A stretch of 64,000 nucleotides of DNA from Conus ventricosus (GCA_018398815.1 CM031620.1:60407134-60471133); one strand, 5' to 3'; shown: positions 1 to 12,270, counted from the first letter of the stretch. Notes: generated by a model from the letters alone, not told the origin. Numbers and translations: made by a program.

Positions 1-300
1 GTCAGAAAACAACCCAACAAAACGAGGTTGACGTCTGTAAATACTCGTCGAACGATGAAAAAACGCGAAGTAATCAGCGCACAGAACAGGGCAGAAGCCA
101 CGGCAAGAACAAACAATTGAACAAACGAACGAGACAGACAGACAGACAGAGGAGAGAGACAGACAGGTAGACAGAGAGAGAGAGAGAGAGAGAGTGGGCG
201 AAGGCAGAAGGGAAAAAGAGTGGTACAGAAACAAGAACTCAGCTCTCCGTGAACACGCGCCACCGCCACCACCGCTAAAAGTCTGGTCAGCTATCGACAG
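1..300. other. No gene seen; GA-rich flank
   Basis: A short stretch with CAGA and GA microsatellite tracts between about 128 and 195. No credible ORF, splice signal or transposon motif is visible. It leads into the three-copy repeat that starts at 301. Confidence 0.6.
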
Positions 301-634
301 TGCAGTGCCGTTGGTATACCGCTGATAGCAGGATGGTCGCCCTTTCTTCCTCATTTCCTTTCTCCCCCCTTACCTTCCGCTCTCTCTCTCTCTCTCTCTC
401 TCTCCTCTCCTCTCTCTCTCTCTCCTCTCTCGTCTGTGTCTGTCTGTCTGTCTGTCTGTCTGTCCTCTCTCTCTCTCTTCTGTCTTTCACCACGTACTAT
501 TCCTCATTTTTCCGTGAACAGTGCAGTGCCGTTGGTATACCGCTGATAGCAGGATGGTCGCCCTTTCTTCCTCATTTCCTTTCTCACCCCCCTCCCCTTT
601 CCTTCCGCTCTCTCTCTCTCTCTCTGTCTCTCCT

Positions 635-671
<37 letters not shown>

Positions 672-790
672 TTCACCACGTACTATTCCTCATTTTTCCG
701 TGAACAGTGCAGTGCCGTTGGTATACCGCTGATAGCAGGATGGTCGCCCTTTCTTCCTCATTTCCTTTCTCACCCCCCTCCCTTTCCTTC

Positions 791-851
<61 letters not shown>

Positions 852-858
852 GTTCTGC
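301..858. repeat. Three-copy tandem unit of about 190-220 bp with internal CT microsatellite
   Basis: The core beginning TGCAGTGCCGTTGGTATACC recurs at 301, 522 and 708, so the spacing is 221 and then 186 bp. Each unit carries the same 60-bp unique head, a variable (CT)n block, and in the first two a tail containing CACCACGTACTATTCC. The length difference between units comes mainly from the CT tract. ORFs across it are serine/leucine artefacts of the CT repeat. Confidence 0.9.
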
Positions 859-1310
859 AGGACCTTAGGACTCTGCCCATTTTTTTGCAAGGAAACTAAG
901 TAAGGTTGTGTGCGCTGATTTTCTGAAGAACAAAAAAAAAGGGGGGGGGGGAGTGGGGCCAGCAGACAGAGAGGGGCTGACTTCTTATTGTGTCTTGGAG
1001 GAAAGAGGAAGAAAGGGTGGGTGGAAGCTGGGATGGGGGAGGAGGAGAGAAGGAGGGGGGGCACTTGTTTCCTCTTTTTTCCTTTGAGGATTCCGGTCTA
1101 CAGGTTTTCTTTGTTGTGCGGGTGAGGCCCTGTGCCATTCACGTGTGTCCAATAGGCCGCCAGTTTGTTTTTCTGGTCAACAAGAAACTTTACCACACTG
1201 AACACAGACCCCGCTAGTTACGGTCAAATACAGAGAGGGAGAAAATGTGGTCGTGCCAGACACGAATCAGAAAGACCGCCTGCTAACACACACGTGCAAA
1301 CACATACACG
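859..1310. other. No gene seen; purine-rich low complexity
   Basis: Contains an A-run, a G-run near 930-952 and G/A-rich sequence up to about 1,060, then unremarkable sequence. ORFs here have no recognisable motifs and overlap on both strands. Confidence 0.5.
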
Positions 1311-1376
1311 CACGTGCGCGCGCGCACACACACACACACACGCACGCACGCACGCACGCACGCACGCGCGCGCGCG

Positions 1377-1435
<59 letters not shown>

Positions 1436-1680
1436 ACTTGCACGCACGCACACGCACGCACACACACTCACTTACGCACGCACGCACGCACGTACGCACG
1501 CGCGCGCGCGCGCGCGCACACACACATACATTTATATATATACATACATGTGTATCTATCTATCTATTATATATATATATATATAATATTATATATAATA
1601 ATATATATATAATATATATATATATACACACACATATATGTGTGTATAGACATATATATATATATACATATACATGTACA
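1311..1680. repeat. CA / CACG microsatellite followed by AT dinucleotide block
   Basis: Alternating CA, GCAC and GC dinucleotide tracts run from about 1,311 to 1,530, with the purest (CA)n at about 1,379-1,432. An AT-rich block of TA repeats follows at about 1,550-1,675. Alternating purine-pyrimidine DNA of this kind can adopt Z-form. The long His/Thr and Cys/Val ORFs on both strands are repeat translations. Confidence 0.95.
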
Positions 1681-2428
1681 CTCTCTCACAATACATATGT
1701 ACACTCCACACCACTCCAAACCGCCTGCTCTCTGTACGTATCCCCATGCCTACCCTCCCCCCCCCCCCCTCTCTCTCTCTCTCTTCCTCACCACTCCGCA
1801 TCTCCCGTAGTTTTCGTATCTCGCCCCGACTCTTTCCCCCAGATCGCTTTATCATTGTTGTTTCCTCCTTCTGGAGTTTGGGTGTGTCAGTTGGCCAGTC
1901 ACATCTCCGCTATTGATTTTGGCTCTGGCAGCATTGCCCCCGCCTATGACAGCTTTCGTTGTTCGGTGAACTGATTTGATGTTGTTTCCTTTCGTGTTTT
2001 TGGCTGGCTTGTCTATGTGTCTGTCTGACACAAGGCAAGGCAATTCTGCCGACAGCCATCCAGGAAGTACTGTTTTGTCTGTTTCTATCTTTTAGTTTCA
2101 TTTATGGATTGTGCCTGCTAGTACGTATAATGTCTGGAAAAGAGATTGAAAAATTTACCACTCGTTTGTGTGTGTGTGTGTGTGGTGTGTGTGTGTGTGT
2201 GTGTGCGTGGTGTGTGTGTGTGTGTTGTTTTTGTTTGTTTGTTTGTTGTTGTTGTTGTTGTGTTTTTTTTTGGGGGGGGGGTCTCAATGTTTGGTGTGAA
2301 GCGCCTGGTGTGTGGGCGAAGTGTGTGTGTGCTTGTCACCTCTGACTTTAGCATCCACCACTGATTAGCCCCGCTGTTTGCGGCACTGAAAAGGACAGCA
2401 GAATGCGTCAGTCTCTCCCTGTCAGTGT
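1681..2428. other. No gene seen; includes GT microsatellite
   Basis: Pyrimidine-rich sequence to about 1,800, then mixed sequence without motifs. A (GT)n tract lies at about 2,167-2,224, followed by TTG repeats and T- and G-runs to 2,281. Confidence 0.6.
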
Positions 2429-5350
2429 GTAGCCTCTCCAGCAGCAAGCCCTATGTAGCCTCTCCAGCAGCAAGCCCTATGTAGCCTCTCCACCAGCAAG
2501 CCCTATGTGCCTCTCCTGCAGCAAGCCCTATGTAGCCTGTCCCAACAGCAAGCCCTATGTAGCCTGTCCACCAGCAAGTCCTATGTAGCCTCTCCACCAG
2601 CAAGCCCTAGTAGCCTGTCCTGCAGCAAGCCCTATGTAGCCTGTCCACCAGCAAGCCCTATGTAGCCTGTCCACCAGCAAGCCCTATGTAGCCTTCCACC
2701 AGCAAGCCCTATGTAGCCTCTCCTGCAGCAAGCCCTACGTAGCCTGTCCACCAGCAAGCCTATGTAGCCTCTTCTGAAGCAAGCCCTATGTAGCCTCTCC
2801 TGCAACAAGCCCTATGTAGCCTCTCCCCCAACAAGCCCTATGTAGCCTCTCCCCCAGCAAGCCCTGTGTAGCCTGTCCACCAGCAAGCCCTGTGTAGCCT
2901 CACACCACCACAAGCCCTATGTAGCCTCTCCGCAGCAAGCCCTATGTAACCTCTCCACCAGCAAGCCCTATGTAGCCTGTCTACCAGCAAGCCCTATGTA
3001 GCCTCTTCTGCAGCAAGCCCTATGTAGCCTCTCCTGCAACAAGCCCTATGTAGCCTCCTCCCCAACAAGCCCTATGTAGCCTCTCCCCCAGCAAGCCCTA
3101 TGTAGCCTGTCCACCAGCAAGCCCTGTGTAGCCTCTCCACCAGCAAGCCCGATGTAGCCTCTCCTGCACCAAGCCCTATGTAGCCTCTCCACCAGCAGGC
3201 CCTATGTAGCCTCTCCTGCAGCAAGCCCTATGCCCTATGTAGCCTCTCCTGCAGCAAGCCCTATGTAGCCTCTCCACAGCAAGCCCTATGTAGCCTCTCC
3301 TACAGCAAGCCCTATGTACCCTCTCCTGCAGCAAGCCCTATGCAGCCTCTCACCAGCAAGCCCTATGTAGCCTCACATGCAGCAAGGCCTATGTAGCCTG
3401 TCCACCAGCAAGCCCTATGTAGCCTCACATGCAGCAAGGCCTATGTAGCCTCTCCTGCAACATGCCCTATGTAGCCTCTCCTGCAGCAAGCCCTTTGTAG
3501 CCTCTCCTGCAGCAAGCCCTATGTAGCCTCTCCTGCACCAAGGCCTATGTAGCCTCTCCACCAGCAAGCCCCATGTAGCCTCTCCTGCAGCAAGCCCTAT
3601 GTAGCCTCTCCACCAGCAAGCCCCATGTAGCCTCTCCTGCAGCAAGCCCTATGTAGCCTTTCCTGCAGCAAACCCTATGTACCCTCTACACCAGCAAGCC
3701 CTATATACCTCTCCACTAGCAAGCCCTATATAGCCTCTCCACTAGCAAGCCCTATGTAGCCTCTCCTGCAGCAGGCCCTATGTAGCCTCTCCCCAGCAAG
3801 CCCTATGTAGCCTCTCCACCAGCAAGCCCTATGTAGCCTCTCCACCAGCAAGCCCTATGTAGCCTCTCCTGCAGCAGGCCCTATGTAGCCTGTCCACCAG
3901 CAAGCCCTATGTAGCCTCTCCAGCAAGCCCTATGTAGCCTCTCCTGCAACATGCCCTATGTAGCCTCTCCACCAGCAAGCCCTATGTAGCCTCTCCTGCA
4001 GCAAGCCCTATGTAGCCTCTCCACCAGCAAGCCCTATGTAGCCTCTCCAGCAGCAAGCCCTATGTAGCTTCTCCTGCAGCAAGCCCTATGTAGCCTCTCC
4101 TGCAGCAAGCCCTATGTACCTCTCCTGCAGCAAGCCCTATGTAGCCTCTCCAGCAGCAAGCCCTATGTAGCAAGCCCTATGTAGCCTCTCCAGCAGCAAG
4201 CCCTATGTAGCCTCTCCTGCAGCAAGCCCTATGTAGCCCTCCTGCAGCAAGCCTAATGTAGCCTCTCCACCAGCAAGCCCTATGTAGCCTCTCCTGCAGC
4301 AAGCCTAATGTAGCCTCTCCACCACAAGTCCTATGTAGCCTGTCCACCAGCAAGCCCTATGTAGCCTCTCCACCAGCAAGCCCTATGTAGCCTCTCCTGC
4401 AGCAAGCCTAATCTAGCCTCTCCCCCAGCAAGCCCTATGTAGCCTCTCCAGCAGCAAGCCCTATGTAACTTCTCCTGCAGCAAGCATAATGTAGCCTCTC
4501 CACCAGCAAGTCCTATGTAGCCTCTCCTGCAGCAAGCCCTATGTAGCCTCTCCTGCAGCAAGCCCTATGTAGCCTCTCCTGCAGCAAGCCTAATGTAGCA
4601 TCTCCACCAGCAAGTCCTATGTAGCCTCTCCTGCATCGAGCCCTATGTAGCCTCTCCCCCAGAAAGCCCTATGTAGCCTGTCCAACAGCAAGCCCTATGT
4701 AGCCTCTCCACCAGCAAGCCCTATGCAGCCTCTCCTGCAGCAAGCCCTATGTAGCCTCTCCACCAGCAAGCCCTGTGTAGCCTGTCCTGCAGCAAGCCCT
4801 ATGTAGCCTCTCCACCAGCAAGCCCTATGTAGCCTGTCCAGCAGCAAGCCCTATATAGCCTCTCCACCAGCAAGCCCTATGTAGCCTGTCCTGCAGCAAG
4901 CCCTATATAGCCTCTCCACCAGCAAGCCCTATGTAGCCTGTCCAGCAGCAAGCCCTATATAGCCTCTCCACCAGCAAGCCCTATGTAGCCTGTCCTGCAG
5001 CAAGCCCTATGTAGCCTCTCCACCAGCAAGCCCTATGAGCCTGTCCAGCAGCAAGCCCTATATAGCCTCTCCTGCAGCAAGCACTATGTAGCCTGTCCAC
5101 CAGCAAGCCCTATGTAGCCTCTCCACCAGCAAGCCCTATGTAGCCTCTCCGCCAGCAAGCCCTATGTAGCCTCTCCACCAGCAAGCCCTATGTAGCCTGT
5201 CCTGCAGCAAGCCCTATTAGCCTGTCCACCAGGAAGCCCTATGTAGCCTCTCCACCAGCAAGCTCTATGTAGCCTCTCCACCAGCTATCCCTATGTAGCC
5301 TCTCCTGCAGCAAGGCCTATGTAGCCTCTCCCCCAGCAAGCCCTATGTAG
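2429..5350. repeat. 26-bp minisatellite array, about 110 copies
   Basis: The unit GTAGCCTCTCC followed by a variable CA-C / TG-C / AG-C step and AGCAAGCCCTAT repeats head-to-tail for 2.9 kb. Two main variants alternate: one with CACCAGCAAG and one with CTGCAGCAAG. Many units have one-base losses, and a minority read GTAGCCTGTCC. Because 26 is not a multiple of three, ORFs cross three frames and stay open only in short runs; 76-residue ORFs on the minus strand are artefacts. The array ends abruptly at 5,350, where GC-rich unique sequence begins. No spacers are present, so it is not CRISPR-like. Confidence 0.98.
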
Positions 5351-5647
5351 CGCCTCCTCGTGGCGACACACGTCAACTGGGACCTTACGGACTCAGGCTA
5401 AACTACAAGGGACTCGGAGGAAGTCTGGCCCCAAGACGAGTGGCGTGCAGGCCCACCAGCGTGTGGATACGCCCTGGTGCCCACGAAGCAGACTCTCCAG
5501 CTATGGGTCAAATAGCTTCACTGCCTTGCGGATGTCTAGGAAGAGACAAAGGCTAAGGGAGTAAACCCTGAAAGAAATTCCGAAGGGGAGCCCCTAAGCG
5601 GTTGGTCAACATAACGTGACAACCATCCGGCAACGCAAGCAGCTGTG
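5351..5647. other. Unassigned GC-richer segment
   Basis: About 300 bp of complex sequence between two tandem arrays. No ORF, splice pattern or known transposon motif could be assigned. It could be untranslated sequence of a retroelement, but nothing visible proves this. Confidence 0.4.
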
Positions 5648-5843
5648 CTGGCACCCTACTGTACTGGCTTGTCCTTTCCGTTGGATCCTGTCAGCAAAGC
5701 CCAGATGGGGTTCTGGCACCCTACTGTACTGGCTTGTCCTTTCCGTTGGATCCTGTCAGCAAAGCCCAGATGGGGTTCTGGCACCCTACTGTACTGGCTT
5801 GTCCTTTCCGTTGGATCCTGTCAGCAAGCCCAGATGGGGTTCT
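5648..5843. repeat. 65-bp tandem repeat, three copies
   Basis: Units start at 5,648, 5,713 and 5,778 with CTGGCACCCTACTGTACTGG and are nearly identical. The third copy has lost one A in the CAGCAAAGCC segment. The 97-residue and overlapping ORFs read the repeat in different frames and are not credible genes. Confidence 0.95.
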
Positions 5844-6470
5844 GGCGCCGGCGACTGGGCACCTTGCCAGACATTTCGAAATAAAACGTCATCGCTATAT
5901 TACTTGTGATCATCAAGTAGGTGATGAGGGATCAGACAGCTTTAATTGTTGCCACAATTTATTCCTTTTTCATTATCCTTGTAAACACTGTTTCCAGATA
6001 TACTTGTAAAACGACTTGTTCCAAACACGCTGAAAACAGCTTAAAACACACTTGCAACAGCAACAACAGCCACATTTGAATAAATCCATTGTAAACTGAC
6101 TTTACATTACAAATCAAACGAAAAACAAGTAATGCTTATAAAACTGAGGAGATCCGAAATCAAATAACTCAGAAGTCAGAAATGACTGAAAATGATGATG
6201 ACGAAGACTTGGAAGAAGTCTGCAATGTGACGCGCACTTGATGGAAGACAGATGGAAGAAAACGTGGTTTCCTGTTCTGGATGTCACTTAGGCTCACACC
6301 CAGTACATAAAAAAAACTGTTCACCTCCAAGGTTTCTTTTTGGGTCTGCATATGTTTTTGTTTGTTTATTTGTTCTGATCTATTGGCTCGCTTGCTGCCC
6401 TGTTTGTTTGTCTATTTGATTTTGTTTGTTTGTTTTGGGATGCATGATCTGTTTTTGGTTTATCCTTTCA
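5844..6470. other. No gene seen
   Basis: AT-rich complex sequence with TTTG-rich low complexity at about 6,355-6,440. Nothing recognisable on either strand. Confidence 0.5.
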
Positions 6471-6636
6471 TCCGAGGGATTTTTACATCCAGGCTATAGG
6501 TCTTAAGACTAGAGGAAACAAAAATACTTGAAGTGGAGAACTGGAATCCTCCATCCGAGGGATTTTTACATCCAGACTATAGGTCTTAAGACTAGAGGAA
6601 ACAAAAATACTTGAAGTGGAGAACTGGAATCCTCCA
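6471..6636. repeat. 83-bp direct duplication
   Basis: Two head-to-tail copies start at 6,471 and 6,554 with TCCGAGGGATTTTTACATCC. They differ at very few positions (for example GGCTATAGG against GACTATAGG), so the duplication is recent. Confidence 0.95.
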
Positions 6637-6689
6637 AGCGAGAGCGTCATGCGCTAAAACCATCATCGCCTCCAGGAAGCACTTTCAAC

Positions 6690-6844
6690 TGAGCATCATC
6701 ATCATCGTCGTCGTCGTCGTCATCATCACCATCATCCTCATCATCACCATCATCCTCATCATCAATCAACAACAACAACAACATCACCATTATCATCACC
6801 ATGCCGTGACAGAGACTCGGCCTTCAGACATCACCATCATCCTC

Positions 6845-6876
<32 letters not shown>

Positions 6877-7140
6877 CACCATCCTCCTCCTCCTCCTCCT
6901 CCTCATCACCATCATCACCATCATCATCATCATCATCATCACCATCATGTTCATCATCATCATCATCAACAACAACATCATCATTATCATCAACAACAAC
7001 ATCATCATCATCATCACCATCATCCTCATCGTCATCATCATCATCATCATCATCATCAACATCACCATCATCATCATCACCATCATCACCATCGTCATCA
7101 CCATGCCGTGACAGAGACTCGGGCCTTCAGACATCACCAT
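6690..7140. repeat. ATC/CAT trinucleotide block with duplicated 39-bp insert
   Basis: Long imperfect (ATC)n with CCT and CAA variants. The non-repeat segment CCATGCCGTGACAGAGACTC and its continuation appear twice, near 6,800-6,838 and 7,101-7,140, so the block grew by duplication of a larger unit as well as by trinucleotide slippage. The isoleucine-rich and methionine-rich ORFs on opposite strands are repeat translations. Confidence 0.95.
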
Positions 7141-7289
7141 AGCCTCTCTTTTCCCAGTCAAGTGCAACAGTGCAGAGGCGTTCTGTGGTGCAGACCTTCA
7201 CCTTCAGTCTTTATTCGTTCTCCATTCTTACTCTGAAACTCTCACCATTCACTGTACCCTGTAAAAATGTCTTGGACAGGGAGTTATGG

Positions 7290-8110
7290 CAAGGGGAGGC
7301 AGTCTAACGGTGTTTGTAAACTGTGGGGAGAAGTGTGTGTGTGTGTGTGTGTTTGTGTTGTGTGCGTGCGTGCGTGGTGCGTGCGTGCTGCGTCTGTCTG
7401 TCTGTCTCTGTCTCTCTGTCTGTCTGTCTGTCTGTCAGCCTGCCTGCCTGCCCTGCCTGCCTCCCTCTGTTGGCATAATAATCAACGTGCCGGAAGACGC
7501 TGGTATTTGTCTCATGCTCCTCTCATGATGTACGGAGAAGGCGCAAGAGCATCATATGATCTCAAACACCTGCATTCTTCATCACAAGTTGACTGTCAGT
7601 GTCTGTAGCTGTTGCATGCATATATTCGTCATGTTTGGACGGGTCTGTTTTGATTTCATCTTCAGGCACTCATATTTCAGTGTGTTTTGCCTAGCTATTT
7701 CCCATAAACTATACTGCTACCGTCTTTCAGAGTTTACAAGTTAAAGAAGAAAAACGAAAGAAAAGAAAAAAAAAGAAAAAATACGCTGGCAGATATCCAA
7801 ACTGGAAGAATGTGTGGAAATTCATACCGAACACTTGTCATTTGCCGATTGAAATTGATGGAGAGTTATTATAGGCGTAAACATGGATACTCACCTGGGG
7901 AGAGGGGGTGGAGCGGTGTATCGCGGAAGAAGGCTTCCGGCTTTGAAGGAATTGGATGTGCTCAGCAAGCTGTTGGACAAGAGTGAATGGTGTGGAGATG
8001 CCTTTCTCTTCCTCATAGTTTCTAGTGTTCTTTCCGAAACTTGAAGTTCTGTAGCCGTTGATTGAAGGGTCAAATCTACCCACCGTTTTAAAGGAAAGGA
8101 GGTATAAGAG
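7290..8110. repeat. Copy A of an old tandem duplication
   Basis: This segment matches 8,780-9,505 in order: a GT/TCTG microsatellite, the stretch around ATGATCTCAAACAC (7,556), AGAGTTTACAA (7,729), ACGCTGGCAGA (7,782), TGTGTGGAAATTCAT (7,811), CATTTGCCGATT (7,839), and GATTGAAGGGT with CTACCCACC (about 8,062-8,085). Identity is moderate with many indels, so the duplication is old. Its nature is unknown; no coding potential is visible. Confidence 0.85.
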
Positions 8111-8139
8111 AGGTTTTGCAGTGAGGTGTCTCTGCCGTT

Positions 8140-8470
8140 TTGTTTTAAACCGTTGTGTGTGTGTGTGTTGTGTGTGTGTGTGTTGTGTGTGTGTGTGTGT
8201 GGTGTGGTGTGTGTGTGTGTGTTGCTGCGTGCGTCGTGCGTGCGCGCGCGCGCGTGCCGTGTGTGTCGTGGGGTGTTCGTGGTGTGTGTGTGTTGTAATT
8301 CTGTGTGTGTGTGCGTGTATGTGTGTGGACGTGTGTGTATTTCTCTCTGTGTGTGTGTGCGTGTGTGCGTGCGTGCGTGCGTGCGTGTGTGTGTAATTCT
8401 CTGTGTGTGTGTGTGTGTGGGCGCGCACGCGCACGCGCATGTAGTATGTGTTGTTGTTGTGTGTTGAAAA
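8140..8470. repeat. GT / GTGC microsatellite
   Basis: Interrupted (GT)n, (GTGC)n and CGCG tracts over 300 bp between the two copies of the diverged duplication. All overlapping Cys/Val and His/Thr ORFs are artefacts. Confidence 0.95.
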
Positions 8471-8779
8471 TCACTAGAATAATGAGAACTTCTAACGTGA
8501 GATACAAGAATGGCAGTGGACATTTGATTCTTTTAAAATCTCTTTTTTTTTCTTTTTTTTTCCTCGGCTTTTTCATCCTTAATAAATGGTGAAGTTTACC
8601 AACAACTTGATGTTGATCGTCCTGCCGAAAAAGTTGTTTGAACTGAATCTACATGCTTCTCTCTTCCCCCTTTGCCGCCCCCCCCCCCCCCCCCCCCCCT
8701 CCCCCTCCCCTTTCATCTTCCCACGGAGTATTTGCATCAATGTTAATGATACTGCCATAAACCCACATTGTGGTGTGTA

Positions 8780-8785
8780 TAGGTG

Positions 8786-8823
<38 letters not shown>

Positions 8824-9260
8824 TGGGTGGGTGGGTGGGTCGGTCGGTGGGTGGGTAGGTGGGTGGGTCGGTCGGTCCGTCCGTCCGTCCGTCCGTCTGT
8901 CTCGGCATATGTGTCGACTAGCTGGCTGACATTGGTATTTGTCTTATATCCCTCGTATGATATATGCCGAAGCCGCTAAGAGTGCATGATCTCAAACACA
9001 TGCGTCTTTAGCCCTACATTTACTGTCAGTACCTGTACCGGCTGCATTCATTTACTTCCCATCTGGACCAGTTTGTTTTGATCTCATTTTCAGGTATTGA
9101 TATTTCAGTTAGTTTTGCACGGCTGTTTTCAGCTCAAGTGACATCGCTACGATCCTTCAGAGTTTACAATTTAAAACGGATTACGCTGGCAGAGCTCCAA
9201 ACTGAAAGAATTAGTTAGGTGTGTGGAAATTCATGCCTAACACTCATCATTTGCCGATTT

Positions 9261-9319
<59 letters not shown>

Positions 9320-9505
9320 CATTTTTGTAAAATATGGATGCCCGCCTGGGGGAGCGGTATATCGCAGAAAGCTGCCCAACAAGAGAAAAGATTATGTACA
9401 TGTCTTTCTTTACTGTTTCCACTTTTGTTTCCTGCGCTTGAAGTCCTTGCCTCGTGGATTGAAGGGTTAATTAAGTCTACCCACCATCTTACAACAGGGC
9501 GATAT
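8780..9505. repeat. Copy B of the old tandem duplication
   Basis: Counterpart of 7,290-8,110. It shares the GT/GGTC microsatellite, TGATCTCAAACAC (8,987), AGAGTTTACAA (9,160), ACGCTGGCAGA (9,183), TGTGTGGAAATTCAT (9,219), CATTTGCCGATT (9,248) and GATTGAAGGGTTAA with CTACCCACC (about 9,458-9,485). A (GA)n tract at 9,261-9,315 interrupts copy B only. A run of about 31 G ends at 9,540. Confidence 0.85.
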
Positions 9506-9508
9506 TAG

Positions 9509-9540
<32 letters not shown>

Positions 9541-10849
9541 ATTGTCATAGTTGATGCAATCGTGCACTTGGTGACACGTTTTTGCAATTTGGCATGGTAA
9601 CAGGTAACGAATACAGGGTTTCAAAAACCATCGCAGACAAGTTCAGTTTGTCCTCTGTTGGCTTGTATGCGCAAAATGCAGTATGGCTGCCTCCAGTAGT
9701 TGATGCCAGATTGGAGCTCTTGTTACTAATAGAGCCATGCCACTAATCCTATACTGTCTGGTGCAAGCAATCCACAGTTGATGTCACTTGGGAGTTTTAT
9801 AGCGAATATCAGGGTCAAGGTCATTTCAGTTGAAAATAATCACTTTCAAAGTGATCAACTCTTAAAGATGATATCGTGTTATTTGCCTCTGTGGGCATCT
9901 TCTAGTTCATGTTTTTTTCACGTAGTTGAACTCATTACTTTTAACTCTTAGAATTCAAAATGACCATCCATGATGCGAGATGTGGTCATCATTTCTGACA
10001 CAAATCTCTGGCACTGTATGTGCATGCAGCCTCCTTCACACTTGCACAATGGACCACAGTGAGGTCCAGCTCGGTGACACCTGCAGTTTCCCTTTGCGAA
10101 ACAGCCGAGCCAAACAGCCACAGTGTCGTCGGCAGACTGATCCAGTACGACAGCTGTGCCTTGGTTCTGTCATTCAATTCCCAACCCCCATTCACTAGGG
10201 GTTTGGAATGACAGCAGGTTTGGCTAGAGACTAATTACCAGACAGAAAGCTGCGGCGAGCAATGCTTGCTTGGCGTGCTGGTCCACACGCTTGCTGGGGT
10301 GGTAGGATGGACTCCTGAGGTTTAAGGACAGTAGGAGACATAGACTTTCTCCTTTCATTGACTGAAGTTCACTTACAGTACTGTTCTTCGCTGTGCGTTA
10401 GCACAGTTCAACATTCCATTCAATGCATATGTAATGTGAAGCTGGGTGCTGGCGATGATGAAGGTGTCAGTCACCCCAGGGAATGTGGCCCAGGCATTCC
10501 ATGCTGTTTGTTTGTTTTTTGCCCAATTCCAGACATTGCCAATGCTTACATCACACCCCGTCAATGATGCTTACATCACACCCCGTCAATGAATGGAGGA
10601 AGAGAAGTGCCAGGCAGTGTCGAGGTCCCAGCTGTTGACAGGTATGATGAATTGGAATTTCTCTGAAAGTCTTCCCTGACCCAAATCCATATCCACAGCT
10701 CTGACAGAGTTAACTGGCGAAAGTGGGGGGTAGCAAGATTGACCACGTCCGCATCCGCGGGCCAATGAATGGTAGGCCTAGTGTGGCCCTGATCAACAGC
10801 ATTGCGTGAGTGGAGCATCGTTCGGGTTTCAGCTTCCTCTTGATGAAAG
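9541..10849. other. No gene seen; one 25-bp duplication
   Basis: Complex sequence without recognisable coding. A short direct duplication beginning GCTTACATCACACCCCGTCA occurs at 10,544 and 10,569. ORFs of 60-93 residues lack motifs and overlap on both strands. Confidence 0.5.
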
Positions 10850-11274
10850 GGAGACAAAGGTGATGTACCAGTTGGTGTGTCACTGGCCCCAAGGCCAACC
10901 TCTGCAGTCAGGAGATGAAGGGAGACAAAGGTGATGTATCAGTTGGTGTGTCACTGGGCCCAAGGCCAACCTCTGCAGTCAAGAGATGAAGGGAGACAAA
11001 GCTGATGTATCGGTTGGTGTGTCACTGGCCCCAAGGCCAACCTCTGCAGTCAGGAGATGAAGGGAGACAAAGCTGATGTATCAGTTGGTGTGTCACTGGG
11101 CCCAAGGCCAATCTCTGCAGTCAGGAGATGAAGGGAGACAAAGCTGATGTATCGGTTGGTGTGTCACTGGGCCCAAGGCCAATCTCTGCAGTCAGGAGAT
11201 GAAGGGAGACAAAGCTGATGTATCGTTGGTGTGTTACTGGCCCCAAGGCCAACCTCTGTAGTCAGGAGATGATC
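10850..11274. repeat. 71-bp minisatellite, six copies
   Basis: Units beginning GGAGACAAAG start at 10,850, 10,921, 10,992, 11,063, 11,134 and 11,205, an exact 71-bp period. Each contains TTGGTGTGTCACTGG and CCCAAGGCCAA. Base substitutions such as GGCCCC/GGGCCC define sub-variants. Confidence 0.97.
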
Positions 11275-12215
11275 CCTTGCATCAGTAGCTTGGCACGGGC
11301 TAATCACTGAGGAACTGGACATGTCATCCTGGTTGTCCGACTCTGTGAGAAATTTCTGCCGTCCAGTTCCTTCAGGAGGGGGTGTGGGGGTAATGGAGAT
11401 GCAAGCGAGCGCTCGTGCGCACTTCAAAGTGTGTGTCTGTGCAGACAGGGTGTATCGAATAAAGAAACTATCCGCGCGTTACCATCATTTTTTTTGTGAA
11501 AAAGAAAGTGTATACACCAAAAAGTGGGGTGACTGGAAAAATGTAAAACAAAAAAAATGTGTATAGACGTCAGCAAGTGGGACATGATATGGTGAAAGAG
11601 AAGTTATCATCAATAGATGAGACAGTTGATATGTTTGTAGACCTCAGTCCATGAGACGACTGAGGAGAAGAAAATGATGCATATAAACATAAACAAGTGA
11701 GACAATGGGTGAGAATGAAATACGTTTAGATAAAACCGATGATTAAGGAATGCTTGATAGAACATCAAACCAAACCACTGCACTGGTGTCTGAATCACAC
11801 AAAGAAATATCAGACGATCACGGTATGAAGCCATTCCTTCTTTTAGTCTGTATTCACCTCCCTTTCTTTTTTTTCTTTTTTTTTTAAATTTGTTTCTTGT
11901 TGTATGGTTGTTTTATTGTTGTGATTTTTAAGACATTGAACTAGGTGTTGTTTGCAGACACATATTTTTGACTCCGTTTTCTCTTCTTTTTTTTTTTAGT
12001 ACTATTGTTCGCAGATACGCGCTCATCGCAGCAGCATGTAGTGCCGGTATTCTCTTGAGACTTTGAGAGTCATGCAGGAGATCATACTAACGTGTCTTTC
12101 TACATTTTCTTCTGTTACAAACAAGTTTTCACTTCGGCAGAAAAAAAAGTAAACTGGCTTGCAAAAAAAAAAAAACTTATTTTATCACCTTTCCCCGAGT
12201 ACATTCGCAGAAACA
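11275..12215. other. No gene seen
   Basis: AT-rich sequence with T- and A-runs at about 11,866-11,886, 11,985-11,997 and 12,163-12,176. No coding, RNA or transposon motif could be supported. Confidence 0.5.
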
Positions 12216-12233
12216 GAAACCCTCTCTCTCTCC

Positions 12234-12270
<37 letters not shown>

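Noticed and set aside
1165..1974. 269-residue His/Thr/Ala/Arg-rich ORF
   Set aside because: It is driven by CA, CACG and AT microsatellites and has no recognisable domain.
2429..5350. CRISPR-like array
   Set aside because: The units are contiguous with no spacers, and the DNA is eukaryotic in character.
9219..9470. 83-residue ORF with poly-Arg/Glu
   Set aside because: Its core is the GA microsatellite in copy B of the old duplication; copy A has no matching ORF.
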